DNA from: Xanthobacteraceae bacterium
GTDB taxonomy: Bacteria; Pseudomonadota; Alphaproteobacteria; Rhizobiales; Xanthobacteraceae
Length of the DNA stretch: 40,723 nt
Assembly (NCBI GenBank): GCA_030037895.1
Contig: JASHPW010000132.1
Location: 1-40,723 of the forward strand
Direction: 5' to 3'
Shown: positions 39,385 through 40,723 of the stretch, one piece after another
Layout of the letters: each line of letters starts with the position of its first letter
Numbering within the stretch: the stretch's first letter is position 1
The notes under the pieces: generated by a model
Told to the model about the DNA's origin: nothing
Seen by the model: only the letters and a program-made list of their open reading frames with translations
Database searches by the model: none
Program-made: the position numbers and the translations under genes

Positions 39385-40723
39385 ATGAGCGTGGCGTCGC
39401 AATCGCCTCGGGCTGCAAGCAACGGGCCGTTCCTCGACGCGGAGTTCGATCTGCCGGCGCTCGGCGCGGCACTGTGGCGCAAGAAATGGAAAATCCTGCG
39501 CCCGACGATCCTCGTGGCGCTGATCACGCTTGCCGTCGTCCAGTTGATTCCGCCCAAATATCTCTCGGAGTCGCGGGTCCTCATCGAAGGACGCGACAAC
39601 ATTTTCCTGCGCCCGGATGCCGACAAGGATACCGTTGACCGCGGCGTCGTCGACGAGGAGGCGGTGACCAGCCAGGTGCAGCTCGTCCTCTCGCGTGATC
39701 TCGCCAGCGAGGTGATCGCCAAGCTCAAGCTTGCCGAGCGCGCCGAGTTCGATCCGGCCCGGCGCGGAATTTCTCCGGTCAAAGCGCTGCTCGGCCTCAT
39801 CGGTTTGACCAGGAACCCGATGCGCATGACGCCGCAAGAACGCGTGCTCGAAGCCTACTATGACCGGCTCAGCGTCTACCCGGTGGAAAAGTCGCGGGTC
39901 ATCGTCATCGATTTTCTGTCCGAAGATCCACAGCTTGCCGCGCGCGTCGCCAACGCCATTGCCGGCGCCTACCTGACGCGCCAGCAGGCCGCCAAGCAGG
40001 AACAGGCGCGCAGTGCCAGTCAATGGCTGTTCGGCGAGATCGAGACGATGCGCAAGAAGGTGGCGGATGCCGAAGCCAAGGTCGAAGCGTTCCGCGCCAA
40101 ATCCAATCTCCTCCTCGGCCCCAACGGCACCACGCTCTCCGCCCAGCAACTCGGCGACCTCACCACGCAGCTCGCCGGCGCGCGCGCGCAGAAGGCCGAC
40201 GCCGAAGCCAGGGCCGGGCTGATCCGCCAAGCGCTTCGGTCCGGAGAGCCGATCGAATCCTCCGATATTCTCAATTCCGAGCTTATTCGCCGGCTTTCCG
40301 AGCAGCGGGTGACGCTGCGCGCCGAGCTTGCCGAGCAATCCTCCTCGCTGCTCGACGGCCATCCGCGCATCAAGGAATTGAAGGCGCAGATTGCCGACCT
40401 CGACCAGCAGATCAGGTCGGAAGCGGAGACGATCGCGCGCGCGCTGGAGAACGACGCCAAGGTCGCGACCGCGCGCATGGATTCGCTCAGCGCGAGCCTC
40501 GATCAGCTCAAGACCCAGGCCGCCGGCACCAACGAACGGGACGTGCAGTTGCGCGCGCTCGAGCGGGACGCCAAGTCGCAGCGCGACCTGCTCGAATCCT
40601 ACCTCGCCAAATACCGCGAGGCGACCGCGCGCGACACCATCAACTCCGCTCCGGCCGACGCCCGCGTGATTTCGCGCGCCATGGTATCGAACGTGCCGGC
40701 CTATCCGAAAAAGCTTCCGACCG
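39385..40723 (+). CDS. Exopolysaccharide chain-length/transport protein (Wzz/GumC family), partial
   Basis: The frame is open from ATG 39385 to the window end, 446 codons so far, with no stop. The N-terminus has the Wzz pattern FDLPALGAALWRKKWKILRP, then a span (about residues 40-58), LIPPKYLSESRVLIEGRDN, and EEAVTSQVQLVLSRDLASEV. A long coiled coil follows (about 195-400, e.g. EIETMRKKVADAEAKVEAFR). The last residues VISRAMVSNVPAYPKKLPT are the proline-rich approach to the second span. A C-terminal tyrosine autokinase domain may lie beyond the edge. GTAGGAG precedes the ATG. It should set polymer length and, with the divergent genes, export an exopolysaccharide. Confidence 0.9.
   Translation, partial: MSVASQSPRAASNGPFLDAEFDLPALGAALWRKKWKILRPTILVALITLAVVQLIPPKYLSESRVLIEGRDNIFLRPDADKDTVDRGVVDEEAVTSQVQLVLSRDLASEVIAKLKLAERAEFDPARRGISPVKALLGLIGLTRNPMRMTPQERVLEAYYDRLSVYPVEKSRVIVIDFLSEDPQLAARVANAIAGAYLTRQQAAKQEQARSASQWLFGEIETMRKKVADAEAKVEAFRAKSNLLLGPNGTTLSAQQLGDLTTQLAGARAQKADAEARAGLIRQALRSGEPIESSDILNSELIRRLSEQRVTLRAELAEQSSSLLDGHPRIKELKAQIADLDQQIRSEAETIARALENDAKVATARMDSLSASLDQLKTQAAGTNERDVQLRALERDAKSQRDLLESYLAKYREATARDTINSAPADARVISRAMVSNVPAYPKKLPT

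Overview
This is a GC-rich window from an alphaproteobacterial chromosome, most likely order Hyphomicrobiales (Rhizobiales), near the Bradyrhizobium/Xanthobacter group. The evidence is the short bacterial-type ProRS of 440 aa, the gene order mce - DUF1467 - proS - lolC - lolD - dnaE, the long run rpsB-tsf-pyrH-frr-uppS-cdsA-dxr-rseP-bamA-lpxD-fabZ-lpxA-lpxI-lpxB, the use of LpxI rather than LpxH, a K+-independent H+-pyrophosphatase, a Cbp3-type bc1 chaperone, and two perfect alphaproteobacterial LexA boxes. The genus is an inference.

Layout. 1-966: a left edge with an operator-like palindrome and a possible truncated minus-strand gene, then methylmalonyl-CoA epimerase and a DUF1467 membrane protein. 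967-1384: no convincing gene, but an orphan minus-strand terminator and a gene-like fragment. 1385-8812: proS, the lipoprotein-release genes lolC and lolD, a 32-codon single-membrane-span microprotein behind an SOS promoter, and replicative dnaE. 8972-23593: fourteen tightly packed genes for translation (rpsB, tsf, frr), UMP kinase, undecaprenyl and phospholipid precursors (uppS, cdsA), isoprenoids (dxr), outer-membrane assembly (rseP, bamA) and lipid A (lpxD, fabZ, lpxA, lpxI, lpxB). Many of these overlap by 4 bp. 23802-28501: a Bacteroidetes-like FabH paralogue, an FMN alpha-hydroxyacid dehydrogenase and hppA. 28586-33515: bamE on the minus strand facing hppA, then the bc1 chaperone, DUF177, plsX, the native fabH, ihfA and a MerR-like regulator. 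33531-34952: a decayed tRNA-Pro 3' fragment, a patatin-like phospholipase and an intact tRNA-Pro(GGG). 34929-40723: an exopolysaccharide locus, with O-antigen ligase/polymerase, sugar-phosphate transferase and glycosyltransferase on the minus strand and a divergent Wzz/GumC chain-length protein that runs off the right edge.

Most genes serve envelope construction: uppS and the sugar transferase supply and use the undecaprenyl carrier, fabZ/fabH/plsX/cdsA make acyl chains and phospholipid, lpx genes make lipid A, and Bam/Lol genes place proteins and lipoproteins.

The strongest unexpected signal is at 4987-5146. A near-consensus promoter is covered by two perfect LexA boxes (GAAC-N7-GAAC and GTTC-N7-GTTC) and followed by a strong Shine-Dalgarno and a 32-aa hydrophobic ORF. 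By analogy with Caulobacter SidA this could be an SOS-induced membrane microprotein that checks division. Others worth a second look are the Bacteroidetes-like FabH, an LpxD without its C-terminal end, and a tRNA-Pro whose promoter and 5' end lie inside a polysaccharide gene.
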